From the NCBI RefSeq assembly GCF_003860465.1, contig NZ_CP034183.1:2311501-2375500 (forward strand): 64,000 bases of DNA, given 5' to 3'. Position 1 is the first letter of the stretch; the number at the start of each line of letters is the position of its first letter. Shown one piece after another: positions 38,293-46,564 of the stretch. The notes beneath the pieces are model-generated. The model did no database searches. It had not been told where the DNA came from and worked only from the letters and a program-made list of their open reading frames with translations. The position numbers and the translations under genes were made by a program. The DNA is from Deinococcus psychrotolerans (GTDB lineage Bacteria > Deinococcota > Deinococci > Deinococcales > Deinococcaceae).

Positions 38293-41200
38293 TTACTTGC
38301 CGACGAATACCGCCGTCGTCAGCCCCGGCACGCTCACCGTGTCGCCGCTGGCGGTGCTCTGCTTCACTGCCGCGTCTGAGCTGGCTTTCAGAACTGGATG
38401 TAAGTCCAGCTTGAGTGGCGTCAGGCTGGCGTCTTTGAGGGTGTAGACCGCATTGCTGGCATTGAACACCACCAGAACGTTTTTATAAGGGGCGTTCCCG
38501 CCGCTGAGCTTCATCACGATGACGCCGGGCGTCTGCGTGGGGCCAGCGTTCAGGAAGCTCAGTTGGTTTTGCACGGCCTGAGCGGTCGGCAGTCGGAACA
38601 GCGGGCTGGAATTGCGGATGCTCAGCAATTCACGCAAGTTGTCAGAGGCCCGCGTCCGGTCTGCCACCGTCACCTTGAGGGTCGTATTGGAGAGCAGCGG
38701 GCGGTAGATGTTCCACTGGTCTTTGTTTTTCTCGGCCATCGGTAGGCCGCGCCCGAAGCCGTTGTCGGCTCCCGTCCAGGCGATTTCGTTAAACCAGTCG
38801 CCGCTGTTGTAGCTGTCGGTGTCAAAGCTCTTGGAGCGCAGCAACTCGTCGCCCGCGTGGATGAACGGCATGCCCTGACCCAGCAGCACCAAGCTGTAGG
38901 CCAGATTCTGCATCCTGACCCGCTGGGCGGTGGTGGCATTCAGGGGCGCTTTGAGCAGCACCGCGTCCCACAGCGTTTGGTTGTCGTGGGCCGAGACATA
39001 GTTGATGGTCTCGCGGGGGCTGGCCGCGTAGCCAGTGGGCGCGTCGCCGTAAGGAACCTGCGCTCCGGTCACGGTTTTGCCCGTATTGTCCACGAATTTG
39101 AAGTCGCGCAAGTTGCCGCTGAGGGCCACTTTGATCTGATCGGTGAGCTTGAGAAGTTTCGCCTTGTCGGTGTTCTGCGGCTGGCCGTTGGGCAGGCTCA
39201 ACAACCCCGTCGCAAAGCCCTGATCTTGCAGCCCGCCGAAGGGGTTGCCGCCGCGCACCGCGTCCCGAATCCGGTCGTTGAAGGTGCCGATGCCCTGCCC
39301 GTACAAATTGACTTGGGTGGCGTTGACGCCGCGTGCGTTCCCGGCCACCTCACCGAAGTCCCAGCCCTCGCCGTAGAGGTAGATCTGCTTGCCGTCCACG
39401 CCGTCTTTGGCCAGCGTCAAAGCGTCCAGCGCGGCGCGGGCGGCCTGCATGTCGCTGACCAGATGGTGGCCCATCAAGTCGAAGCGGAAGCCGTCTACTT
39501 TGTACTGCTTGGCCTCCAGCACCAGCGTATCGATCATCAGGCGGCGCATCATGGGGTGCTCAGTGGCGGTGTTGGAGCAGCAAGTCGAATTGGCGACCAC
39601 GCCGTTGACGTCGAGGCGGTGGTAATAGCCCGGCACGACCTTATCCAGCACGCTCTTGTCGGCCTCGCCGCTGGCGGCGGTGTGGTTGAAGACCACATCC
39701 TGCACGACGCGCAGGCCCGCCGCGTTCAGCGCCATGACCATTGAGCGGTACTCTTTGGTGCGCTGATCAGGGTTCACCGCGTAAGTACCTTCCGGCGTCA
39801 TGTAGTGGTAGGGGTCGTAACCCCAGTTGAAGCCGTCCTGGTCTCTGACAGTGCTGACGGCGGCCTGTTGTTCCTCACTGGCGGGCGGGAGCTTGGAGAG
39901 GTCGCCGGGGCTTTTCCAGCCCGCTTTGTCTTTGGGAAGCGAGGCGATGTCAAAGGTCGGCAGCAGGTGAACGGCCTTGAGGCCCGCGTCGGCCAGCGCC
40001 TTGAGGTGCTTCATGCCGTCGCTGTTCTTCTCGGTGAAGGCCAGATAGGTGCCGCGCTCGGCGGCGGGAACGGTGGCGTCGGCCACGCTGAAGTCGCGCA
40101 GGTGCAGTTCGTAGAAATTCAGATCACCCACCGAGTTCAGCGGCGGCTTCTTGAGCGTGTCCCAGCCCGCCGGTTTCTGCGCCGCGTCGCTGAGATCGGT
40201 GATGAGCGATTGTTGCCCGTCGGCGGTCAGACCAATGGAGTACGGATCAGACACGACATTGGTTTCCTGTTTGCCTGTCGTGGGCGCGTAGACCGTCACC
40301 TGATAGCGGTAGGGGGCATTCTTCCAGCCCGCGTCGCCGGTCACGCTCCAACTGCCCTTGTCTCCAGCTTTCATCGCCACAGTTTTGGTTTGACCGCCCA
40401 CCGTCACCAGCACTTTCACGTCCTGCGCGGTGGGCGCCCAGACGGTCAGGGTCGGAAGGCTGCCCGCCCAGGTCACGCCCAGCGGCCCGGTGTAGCCAAA
40501 CAGGTCGTCCAGTACGCCCCAAATTTGCACGCCCGTCGCGTCTATTAGCTTGTCGTCAAGGCCAGTGCTGCTGATCGCCAGTTGCCCACGCAGCGCTGAT
40601 GTCACCTTGCCCGCGTCCTCGGGCCGCAGCTTGACCACCGCATAATTGGCCAGATACGGGTATTTGGCTTTGAGAACCGCGCTGAGTTGGTCGCCTGCAT
40701 CTGAGCGCACCAAGGGCAAGCTCTCGCCGCCGGTGACGCCCGCCGGGGTCAGCTTGAGGTCGCCCGAAGTGCTGGAGTAAAGGTTGAGCAATGCACCGTT
40801 GGCCAGCAGCGCGGGCTTGACGGCGATGGTGTCGCGCGTCAGCCACACTGCTTGCTGCTGGCTGAGGTCGCCCACGGGCCGCACGCTGGTATCGGGCCGG
40901 GTGGTATTGACCGCTGGACTGCCGCTGATGATCCAGGCTTGATTACCGCTGCTGGCGGGCAAGCTCTGGTCGGGGCCAGGGTCTTTGTCGTCGCCTTTGT
41001 GGATGATGAAATTCAATTTGCTCCAGCCTTCCACGGTGGGCACGTCCCAGTACACCCCGAAATCATTTTTGCCAGTCTGCGCCAGCGGTTTGGCCCACTC
41101 GGTCGGGGCTTTCGCGCCGTCCCAGACGTGCAGCCCCCAACCGTCGTACTTGCCGTCGGGGCGGTAGTAGTTGATGCGGGCGTTGCCAGCCGGAATGGTG

Positions 41201-41643
41201 GCTGCGGCAGCCGTGGGTGTGGGTGCTGGCGCGGCTTGAGCGATGACTGCCTGAGTCGCGTCTACGGTGAACGGCCCCGCTTTGGTGTAGGCCACGTTGG
41301 CACTGCCCGACTTGATCCACAATTCATGGCCCAGTCCCAAGTTCATGAACAGGTCTTCGTCCGCGTCCTTTTTGTCGCCGGAATGCACGATCAGGCCCAG
41401 CTTGACGGGACTGGAACCCAGCGGCACGTCCCAGTACACCCCGAAGTCGTCCTTACCGCTGGCTTTGAGCGGCTTGTCCCAGCTCGTGGCCGCGCTGGTG
41501 TCTTCCCAGACGTGCAGGCCCCAAGCGCCGTACTGGGCATCGGGGCGTTGGTAGTGAATGCGGGCAGTGCTGGCCGGGAGGGCGCTTTGAGCGGCAGCCG
41601 AAACCGCCAGCGCGAACGTCAGGAGCGTCGCAAGTCGTTGCAT
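38293..41643 (-). CDS. pulA: Secreted pullulanase (alpha-1,6-glucan debranching)
   Basis: 1116 residues. Signal peptide (TLLTFALAVSAAAQS), two tandem CBM41 starch-binding domains (about 25-135 and 150-260, both with GLHVWED/GLHVWDG and DFGVYWDVP), a CBM48-type domain, then the GH13 catalytic core with pullulanase motif NWGYDPYHYMTPEGTY, DVVFNHT, GFRFDLMGHH (nucleophile Asp), YGEGWDFGE (acid/base Glu) and SAHDNQTLWD, and a C-terminal beta domain. It should debranch glycogen, starch or pullulan outside the cell. The tandem CBM41 pair arose by internal duplication. Confidence 0.95.
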   Translation of the reverse strand: MQRLATLLTFALAVSAAAQSALPASTARIHYQRPDAQYGAWGLHVWEDTSAATSWDKPLKASGKDDFGVYWDVPLGSSPVKLGLIVHSGDKKDADEDLFMNLGLGHELWIKSGSANVAYTKAGPFTVDATQAVIAQAAPAPTPTAAAATIPAGNARINYYRPDGKYDGWGLHVWDGAKAPTEWAKPLAQTGKNDFGVYWDVPTVEGWSKLNFIIHKGDDKDPGPDQSLPASSGNQAWIISGSPAVNTTRPDTSVRPVGDLSQQQAVWLTRDTIAVKPALLANGALLNLYSSTSGDLKLTPAGVTGGESLPLVRSDAGDQLSAVLKAKYPYLANYAVVKLRPEDAGKVTSALRGQLAISSTGLDDKLIDATGVQIWGVLDDLFGYTGPLGVTWAGSLPTLTVWAPTAQDVKVLVTVGGQTKTVAMKAGDKGSWSVTGDAGWKNAPYRYQVTVYAPTTGKQETNVVSDPYSIGLTADGQQSLITDLSDAAQKPAGWDTLKKPPLNSVGDLNFYELHLRDFSVADATVPAAERGTYLAFTEKNSDGMKHLKALADAGLKAVHLLPTFDIASLPKDKAGWKSPGDLSKLPPASEEQQAAVSTVRDQDGFNWGYDPYHYMTPEGTYAVNPDQRTKEYRSMVMALNAAGLRVVQDVVFNHTAASGEADKSVLDKVVPGYYHRLDVNGVVANSTCCSNTATEHPMMRRLMIDTLVLEAKQYKVDGFRFDLMGHHLVSDMQAARAALDALTLAKDGVDGKQIYLYGEGWDFGEVAGNARGVNATQVNLYGQGIGTFNDRIRDAVRGGNPFGGLQDQGFATGLLSLPNGQPQNTDKAKLLKLTDQIKVALSGNLRDFKFVDNTGKTVTGAQVPYGDAPTGYAASPRETINYVSAHDNQTLWDAVLLKAPLNATTAQRVRMQNLAYSLVLLGQGMPFIHAGDELLRSKSFDTDSYNSGDWFNEIAWTGADNGFGRGLPMAEKNKDQWNIYRPLLSNTTLKVTVADRTRASDNLRELLSIRNSSPLFRLPTAQAVQNQLSFLNAGPTQTPGVIVMKLSGGNAPYKNVLVVFNASNAVYTLKDASLTPLKLDLHPVLKASSDAAVKQSTASGDTVSVPGLTTAVFVGK

Positions 41644-41717
41644 GGTAGGGGAGAGTCTAGAGGATCGGCCACCGGAAATTGCAAGAGAACCAAAGTCTTC
41701 CGCTAAACTTTGGAAGC

Positions 41718-42890
41718 ATGCCCGCCGAACAAACTTCTATGAGACGTGAGCGGGTGACTCAAGTCGTTAAAGTCATCCAACACTGGCTCTCCAGTCAGCC
41801 CAGTCCGGGCGAAGCTGTGGTGCGGCAGGCCATCGTGTTGCCTCTTTTGCAAGCAGCAGGCTTTGACATCTGGAACCCAGCGGAAGTGATTCCGGAGGAA
41901 ACCGACAAGGGCGGCTTTCGGCCCGATTTGCGCGTCGTGGCGGGCCAGTATCAATTCGTCCTTGAACTTAAAGGTATGAACGTCGGTCTGCACGACAAGG
42001 ACTATCAGCAGGTCGCCGCCTACGCGGGCGGCAAGGGGATTCGCTGGGCGCTGCTGACCGATGGACGGGTGTGGGTGGTCATCGACGAGCACATGCAAGG
42101 CCCGTACTCCGAGCGCATTGTCCTGAAGCTCGAATTGGTTCAGAAAGCCGCCGGGGTGTTTGCCGATGATCTTGCTGCCGTGCTGGACGCAGTGAGCTGG
42201 ATGAGGGGTGAGTTTGAAACTCGGCTTTCGGAAGTCCAGCAGGCTCAGCAAAAGCGGCGTGACGACGCTCAAATTCATTTGGAAAAGCGCCCGATTGTCG
42301 AAGACGTGCAAAGCGAATATGACATTGCCAGTTTCGAGAAGGCGGCGGCAGCGGCGGTCAAGATGGGCCTGATCACCGAAGCCGAGCGCAACGTGCTACT
42401 CGGCGCGGTGCAGATTCAGTCGCCCAGTCCAGCCGCGGCGGAACCCAAGAAGTTAGAAATTAAAGAAAGCAAATGGCAGCTTAAGACGCAGCCCAACAAG
42501 GCGGCCAAACTGGAGTTCTCAGCCAACAAGCCGAGTGAGCCGACTCCACCGTTGCAGACCGAAATTTGTTTTCGGTATCGGCCCGGACACGCAGATGCTC
42601 AGGCGGTTTATCTTCCCGAGCTGGGCAAGTGGGTCATTCAAGCGGGCAGCATGACCAGCGCTGAGGTCAAGGAGTACGCTGCATCTGTCGGTAAACGCCG
42701 TACAGCCATGTTGGAGGCGGGTGAAGTTCTTCTGTTAGAAGACGGGCGGCTTCGTTACCTCAAGAATGTGGAGTACACCTCGCCGAGCACGGCGGCAGAT
42801 GATATCTCTGGCGCTTCCAAAAACGGTTGGATCGTCTGGATGGACGAGCAGGGTCGCCCCGCCCAATATTACCGGCCCCCAAAGGGATGA
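41718..42890 (+). CDS. PD-(D/E)XK nuclease-like protein with C-terminal DUF4357
   Basis: 390 residues. The N-terminal domain resembles the HsdR N-terminal nuclease region of type I restriction enzymes: Asp70 in GGFRPDLRV and Glu83-x-Lys85 in FVLELKG, with DYQQVAAYA and RWALLTDGRVWVV. A helical middle (about 150-260) leads to a C-terminal DUF4357 domain with GSMTSAEVKEYA, YTSPSTAADDISGASKNGW and WMDEQGRPA. No methylase or helicase is adjacent, so it is an orphan; a defence, repair or housekeeping role is open. TAAACT lies eight bases before the ATG. It overlaps the next gene by 4 bp. Confidence 0.82.
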   Translation: MPAEQTSMRRERVTQVVKVIQHWLSSQPSPGEAVVRQAIVLPLLQAAGFDIWNPAEVIPEETDKGGFRPDLRVVAGQYQFVLELKGMNVGLHDKDYQQVAAYAGGKGIRWALLTDGRVWVVIDEHMQGPYSERIVLKLELVQKAAGVFADDLAAVLDAVSWMRGEFETRLSEVQQAQQKRRDDAQIHLEKRPIVEDVQSEYDIASFEKAAAAAVKMGLITEAERNVLLGAVQIQSPSPAAAEPKKLEIKESKWQLKTQPNKAAKLEFSANKPSEPTPPLQTEICFRYRPGHADAQAVYLPELGKWVIQAGSMTSAEVKEYAASVGKRRTAMLEAGEVLLLEDGRLRYLKNVEYTSPSTAADDISGASKNGWIVWMDEQGRPAQYYRPPKG

Positions 42891-43177
42891 AACTTCTCAC
42901 CGATGCTTTTGGCTTTCGGGCTTATCTCAACGTGGAAACGCCGCTTGAGGAGCAATCGGTGGCCGTCTGGAACGCTCAGATACGGGTGGAGGGTATGATC
43001 GTGGGAAGCGAACTGGGGCCGTTGCAAACGTCAGCTCTGGGCGCGGTGGCAATGGACGTGCTGTCTCGCCCCGAAGCTTCAAGATTGGGCCTGACCGCCA
43101 GGCCTGCCGCGAGTGACGAGCAGCGCCAAGCCTGTCATTCGGGCCGGATGGGCATGTCCTCTCCAGCGCGTCAGTGA
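42887..43177 (+). CDS. Small hypothetical protein coupled to the PD-(D/E)XK gene
   Basis: 96 residues, unrecognised: opens MKLLTDAFGFRAYLNVE, contains an alpha/beta middle and ends in a disordered basic tail. The ATG overlaps the TGA of the PD-(D/E)XK gene (ATGA), which is the main evidence that it is translated and that the two may work together. Confidence 0.55.
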   Translation: MKLLTDAFGFRAYLNVETPLEEQSVAVWNAQIRVEGMIVGSELGPLQTSALGAVAMDVLSRPEASRLGLTARPAASDEQRQACHSGRMGMSSPARQ

Positions 43178-43298
43178 GAGCGCTCAGCGAGTGTGCCTAA
43201 GCCCTGCCGCCCCGCCGACCAGAGGATATCACCCTCTTTCTGTCGGTGGGGTTGGCGGGCACGGAAGTGGTGCTGGCGCAAGAACTCCTGCGGTTCGC

Positions 43299-44201
43299 TC
43301 AGCCCTGAGCTTTCGGCACGAACGGCCAGGCCACATCGGCCACCAAATCAGTCGGCCCAGCCGTGTTCCAGTTCTGGTTGTAGACTTCACGCGGCGCGAA
43401 CTGGCTGCACTCGCCGAGCTGCTGGGCGTATGAGAGTGCCGCGTCATAAGCCTTGAGAATCTGGGGAAACTCGAATTGCGCTTTGGTGAGGGTGACGTAG
43501 GCTTCATGGTGGGCGTTCTCGTCACGCAGGGCGAACTCGCCTTCCGCTGCCAGTTCACCACTGTACGGAAAACAGATCTCCACTGGGCCGTCGCTGTCGT
43601 TGTTGACTTCACCGTGATAGACGGCGAACATCGGCCCGGCCATCTGTGCATCCTGCTGCTCTATAAAGGCAAGCACGCGGCCCGAATCTTCAAAGAAGGC
43701 CTTGAGATCATTGACAAAGACCCGGCGGGTGATAGAGACGACGCGCCGCTGCGGTACGAAGCGCTGCTGAAGGGTGAAGTGGCTGTCGGCTGACTGATCT
43801 GTGTGCGTGGCGGTCTGGGTCATATTGGGGCTCCTTTGATCGGTACTGGTTTGATCTTTGAACACTTGGCTCAGCAAGTACTCGGCCAGTTCTCGCCGTT
43901 GGGTGTGGGCGGTTTCCACGCCTTGCCACAGATGCTCAAACCGCTCCCGGCGCTCAGCGTTCGGGGCGTCCAGCACTTCGGCAATGGCGCTCAGCGGCAA
44001 GTCGAGTTGGCGCAGCAAGCTGATCTGCTTGGCACGATCGAGCTGCCCGGCGGCGTAGTAGCGGTAGCCGCTCTCGGTGTCAGTCCAGGCCGGTGGAAGC
44101 AAGCCAAGCGAGTCGTAGAGCCGCAGCGCTTTGATGCTTAGGCGGCTGAGCTGCGAGAACGCTCCAATCGTCAAGTCTGTGCGGGTTTGCGGGTTCGGCA
44201 T
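43299..44201 (-). CDS. MerR-family regulator with GyrI-like effector domain (BmrR/TipA type)
   Basis: 300 residues: MerR winged helix (TIGAFSQLSRLSIKALRLYDSLGLL, then GYRYYAAGQLDRA), a coiled-coil dimer helix (about 75-125), a Gln/Thr-rich linker, and a GyrI-like ligand-binding domain (about 140-300) with GPMFAVYHGEV, GPVEICFPYSGEL and YNQNWNTAGPTDLV. Such proteins sense drugs or lipophilic cations and activate a promoter with an over-long spacer; exactly such a promoter precedes it (44226-44256). Shine-Dalgarno GGAGGG/AAAGG lies just before the ATG. Confidence 0.92.
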   Translation of the reverse strand: MPNPQTRTDLTIGAFSQLSRLSIKALRLYDSLGLLPPAWTDTESGYRYYAAGQLDRAKQISLLRQLDLPLSAIAEVLDAPNAERRERFEHLWQGVETAHTQRRELAEYLLSQVFKDQTSTDQRSPNMTQTATHTDQSADSHFTLQQRFVPQRRVVSITRRVFVNDLKAFFEDSGRVLAFIEQQDAQMAGPMFAVYHGEVNNDSDGPVEICFPYSGELAAEGEFALRDENAHHEAYVTLTKAQFEFPQILKAYDAALSYAQQLGECSQFAPREVYNQNWNTAGPTDLVADVAWPFVPKAQG

Positions 44202-44225
44202 CCTTTACCCTCCGGAGGTAAGAGC

Positions 44226-44256
44226 AGTTTGCACCCTCCCCCAAGGGATGAGTCAA
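44226..44256 (-). promoter_or_regulatory. MerR-type promoter with 19-bp spacer
   Basis: On the minus strand -35 TTGACT (44251-44256) and -10 CAAACT (44226-44231) are separated by 19 bp instead of 17. The spacer (44232-44250) is itself an imperfect dyad, CATCCCT-TGGGG-GAGGGTG, the arrangement bound and untwisted by MerR-family activators. It would drive the merR gene (autoregulation). Confidence 0.75.
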
Positions 44257-44287
44257 GCCCCGTTATTGGCCTCGTTGCTGGCCCCGT

Positions 44288-44812
44288 TTACGGAAACAGT
44301 CGCCCGCGTGACTCGGGCCGCAGTTGGTTAAACCATTTCATCGGCACGGCCAGTTCGCCCACCACCTCGTCCTCGCCGCGCGTGGCCCACACGCCGTAAT
44401 CCATTCGGCGCAGCGGCCCCAGCACGTCGCCGTTGGCGCGGGCGGCCTGCTCGACTTCCCGTCTGGCAGCGCCAAATAGAGCCGAGTCCATAAACTCCCG
44501 CTTGGTCAGCGGCAAAAACGCCTCGCGGTGTTCGGGGTCGGTGTGCTGGGTCAGGCCGTTCGGCACGCTCAGTTCACCCTGATACGGCACGCAGACTTCC
44601 ACCGGGCCGTCGCTCTCCTCGGTCACGGGGCTGTGGTAGATGATGGCCACCGGGCCGAGCTGCTCTAGGCCTTGCTCGGTCAGGACGGTGGGCAGGGCCA
44701 GGCTGGCTCCGTTCACGAAGTTGTCCAGGCGGGCCGGGCGCAGGTGGTTGATGGCACACAGCAAGGTGCGGGCGGGCAAAAAGCGGTACTGGACGCGGGA
44801 AGGAGCAGTCAT
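44288..44812 (-). CDS. Stand-alone GyrI-like small-molecule-binding protein
   Basis: 174 residues with no DNA-binding domain. It is a paralogue of the effector domain of the adjacent MerR protein: GPVAIIYHSPVTEESDGPVE followed by VCVPYQGELS aligns with GPMFAVYHGEVNNDSDGPVE followed by ICFPYSGELA. It may sequester, sense or hydrolyse the same ligand, as known for GyrI/SBMB relatives. TATCCT on the minus strand (plus-strand 44819-44824) is six bases before the ATG, giving it its own leaderless promoter. Confidence 0.82.
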   Translation of the reverse strand: MTAPSRVQYRFLPARTLLCAINHLRPARLDNFVNGASLALPTVLTEQGLEQLGPVAIIYHSPVTEESDGPVEVCVPYQGELSVPNGLTQHTDPEHREAFLPLTKREFMDSALFGAARREVEQAARANGDVLGPLRRMDYGVWATRGEDEVVGELAVPMKWFNQLRPESRGRLFP

Positions 44813-44845
44813 GCCGCGAGGATAGCGGATTGAGCTTCCAGCAGT

Positions 44846-44941
44846 TCAGTCCAGCACTTCCAGCTTGAGGCCAGCGCCTACAAAACGGGCGAACTCTCGG
44901 TCAGCCGTGATTACAGAAAGACAGCAATATGTCTCCCATCC
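44846..44941 (-). pseudogene. Remnant of a PIN-domain (VapC-like) toxin
   Basis: A minus-strand frame ending at the TGA at 44846-44848 reads ETYCCLSVITADREFARF and then VGAGLKLEVLD, the typical last strand and tail of PIN-domain toxins (TADREF with its conserved Asp). No start, no preceding acidic residues and no antitoxin are found; the rest is cut off by the neighbouring gene ending at 44948. Short, so the call is tentative. Confidence 0.4.
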
Positions 44942-44947
44942 ACTCTC

Positions 44948-45562
44948 TCAAGCCGAAGAGATGAGCGCCAGCACGGCCTGGCTGCTGCGCTCCTCATCCT
45001 CGCTCTTCAGCAGCAGCGGGCGCAAGGTGGGCTCCAAATCGGCCCAGACGGTCTTGAGGTCTACGGCACTGGCCGGGCAAGCGGTCAGCGGTGACACTTC
45101 AGACCAGAAGTAAGCGCGGGCCAGCCTATGCCAGATGGCGGCCCGCGCTGAGCGCTCAGCGGTGGGGAGAACCAGCAAACCACTCCGCAGCCGCATGGCC
45201 GCCGCGTAAGCAGGCTCCACTTCGCTGCTCCAGACCTGCTGCATCAGCGCTGAGAGCGACCAGCGCTTTAGCTGGTGCCGAATGGCCCGCCGCCGCACGA
45301 TCTGTTCTTCCAGCCAGTCGAGGTCAAAGTAAGCCCACTCCCCAGCCACCAGAGTCAGATTGAACAGCAGGGCGGGCGTCACCTCCTCGCGCCAGATTTC
45401 ACCGAGGGCGGCCTCGTCTAGGCCCGATTCAGCCAAGCGGCGGGCGATCAGCGGCAAACTGGGACGGGTGTCGGTGTCCAAAAAAAGTTCGCCAAAAGCG
45501 TCCCAGACGCGGCGGCGCACGGCGAGTTGGGCGGGGGTAAAGGGCGCGTAGGGCAGAGGCAT
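44948..45562 (-). CDS. Conserved hypothetical protein, 204 aa
   Basis: Not assigned to a function. The product is helical, Trp-rich, with VRRRVWDAFGELFLDTDTRP at the N-terminus, a Leu-rich middle (SLPLIARRLAESGLDEAAL) and EWAYFDLDWLEEQIVRRR. ATG 45562 is preferred because a TAGACC box sits seven bases upstream on the minus strand; the frame's earlier start at 45625 adds 21 Pro/Gln-rich residues. Confidence 0.7.
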   Translation of the reverse strand: MPLPYAPFTPAQLAVRRRVWDAFGELFLDTDTRPSLPLIARRLAESGLDEAALGEIWREEVTPALLFNLTLVAGEWAYFDLDWLEEQIVRRRAIRHQLKRWSLSALMQQVWSSEVEPAYAAAMRLRSGLLVLPTAERSARAAIWHRLARAYFWSEVSPLTACPASAVDLKTVWADLEPTLRPLLLKSEDEERSSQAVLALISSA

Positions 45563-45704
45563 CGGCTGAGGTCTAGTCTGGCGCAGCGCAGCTGGATTGT
45601 GAACGGCCTGCTTATCCACCGGCACTCAGTCACCACTCGCTGTGCCTTCACTGACCAGTCTTGCTGGTTTAATCAACGCGCCCTGGCTGTGCTAGCGTGG
45701 CCGT

Positions 45705-45797
45705 GTCACCGGGGGTGCTCGGGCTGCCAAGTGGAGCCCGGGCTGAGATCAAACCCTTGGAACCTGACGCGGGTAACGCCGCCGGAGGGAGCGTGAC
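45705..45797 (+). ncRNA. TPP (thiamine pyrophosphate) riboswitch
   Basis: THI-box aptamer: the conserved GGCTGAGA (45741-45748), ACCCTTGGAACCTGA (45752-45766), GGGTAA and CCGGAGGGA segments appear in order. The closing P1 stem is GTCAC (45705-45709) with GTGAC (45793-45797). A variable hairpin GGGCT / AGCCC lies in the P3a position. It precedes a thiaminase-like gene and thiamine-precursor transport genes. Confidence 0.92.
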
Positions 45798-45836
45798 GAC
45801 AACTTCGCCATTGCCGCGCTGCGCGTTGTCCATGCC

Positions 45837-45856
45837 CCTTCCCAGAGCTGGGGAGG
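45837..45856 (+). promoter_or_regulatory. Shine-Dalgarno-sequestering hairpin of the riboswitch
   Basis: CCTTCCC (45837-45843) pairs fully (one T-G) with GGGGAGG (45850-45856) around the loop AGAGCT. GGGGAGG is the ribosome binding site of the thiaminase-like gene (ATG 45860), so this is a plausible translational OFF hairpin. No T run, so transcription termination is unlikely here. Confidence 0.75.
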
Positions 45857-45859
45857 CTT

Positions 45860-46558
45860 ATGCAAAAGACCACCATCGAATGGACTGGAAGTTCCTTTTT
45901 ATCTGCACTGCTCGGCCCCGAGTTGCAGGCCAAACGCCAAGCCCTCATTGAGCATCCGCTCTGGCGAGCCATAGAAAGTGGTCAGGCCAGCTTGGGCCGC
46001 CTGCAAGTCTTTGCCCTGCAAGACGCTTGGCTGGTGCAGCACTCACCTCAACTCGAAGCGCTGCTGCTGGCTCACGCGCCCGACGAAGCGGCCCACCGGA
46101 CGCTGAGCGCCAAGCACGACCCCAAATCGGTCTTTGCCGGACAGGGCAGCTTGCAGCATTTCGGCGCGGGCATCGGCCTGACACCTTCCGACTTCGAGCA
46201 CATTACCCCGCTGGCTGGTTGCCTGACGCTGACCAGTCATTTTTATTACGCCCTGCTGCGTCACGGCTTTGTGGGCATGCTCGCCAGCCTCAGCGCCAGC
46301 GAGAGCGTGTTCATCGCCATTTGCCAGCGGGTCGGGCCAGCTTTGCAGCGCCACTATCACCTCACCGACGAGCAGGTGGCTTTCTTTCCGCTGCACGACC
46401 ACTTGGAAGAAAGCGTCAACGGCGGCGAGGCAGCCCTGCTGGAGCGGCTGTGCCAGACCCCTGCCGAAGTGGAAGCGCTGAAACTGGTGGTTTCGCAAAC
46501 CTACGACTGCGAGAAGTTGTTTTACGACACGGTCTGGCAAGCCGGCTTAAGGACTTAA
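45860..46558 (+). CDS. tenA: TenA/thiaminase II-family protein
   Basis: 232 residues, all-helical TenA fold, with YALLRHGFVGMLASLSASES and the C-terminal EKLFYDTVW that carries the conserved acid and aromatic residues. In the position where Bacillus TenA has its catalytic Cys (LLPC region) this protein reads ASES, so it looks like the Cys-less TenA_E class, which acts in thiamine-breakdown salvage with a Glu instead. It is the first gene under the TPP riboswitch and is followed at 6 bp by a permease gene. Confidence 0.85.
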   Translation: MQKTTIEWTGSSFLSALLGPELQAKRQALIEHPLWRAIESGQASLGRLQVFALQDAWLVQHSPQLEALLLAHAPDEAAHRTLSAKHDPKSVFAGQGSLQHFGAGIGLTPSDFEHITPLAGCLTLTSHFYYALLRHGFVGMLASLSASESVFIAICQRVGPALQRHYHLTDEQVAFFPLHDHLEESVNGGEAALLERLCQTPAEVEALKLVVSQTYDCEKLFYDTVWQAGLRT

Positions 46559-46564
46559 TTCCCT

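Noticed and set aside
43178..43298. Open frames between the 96-aa gene and merR
   Set aside because: Low-complexity Pro/Arg/Cys-rich frames running into the antisense of merR; no start signal. Treated as a short convergent gap.
45860..46558. Calling the TenA-like gene a PqqC-type cofactor enzyme
   Set aside because: TPP riboswitch and thiamine-precursor transport neighbours make the thiamine role far more likely.
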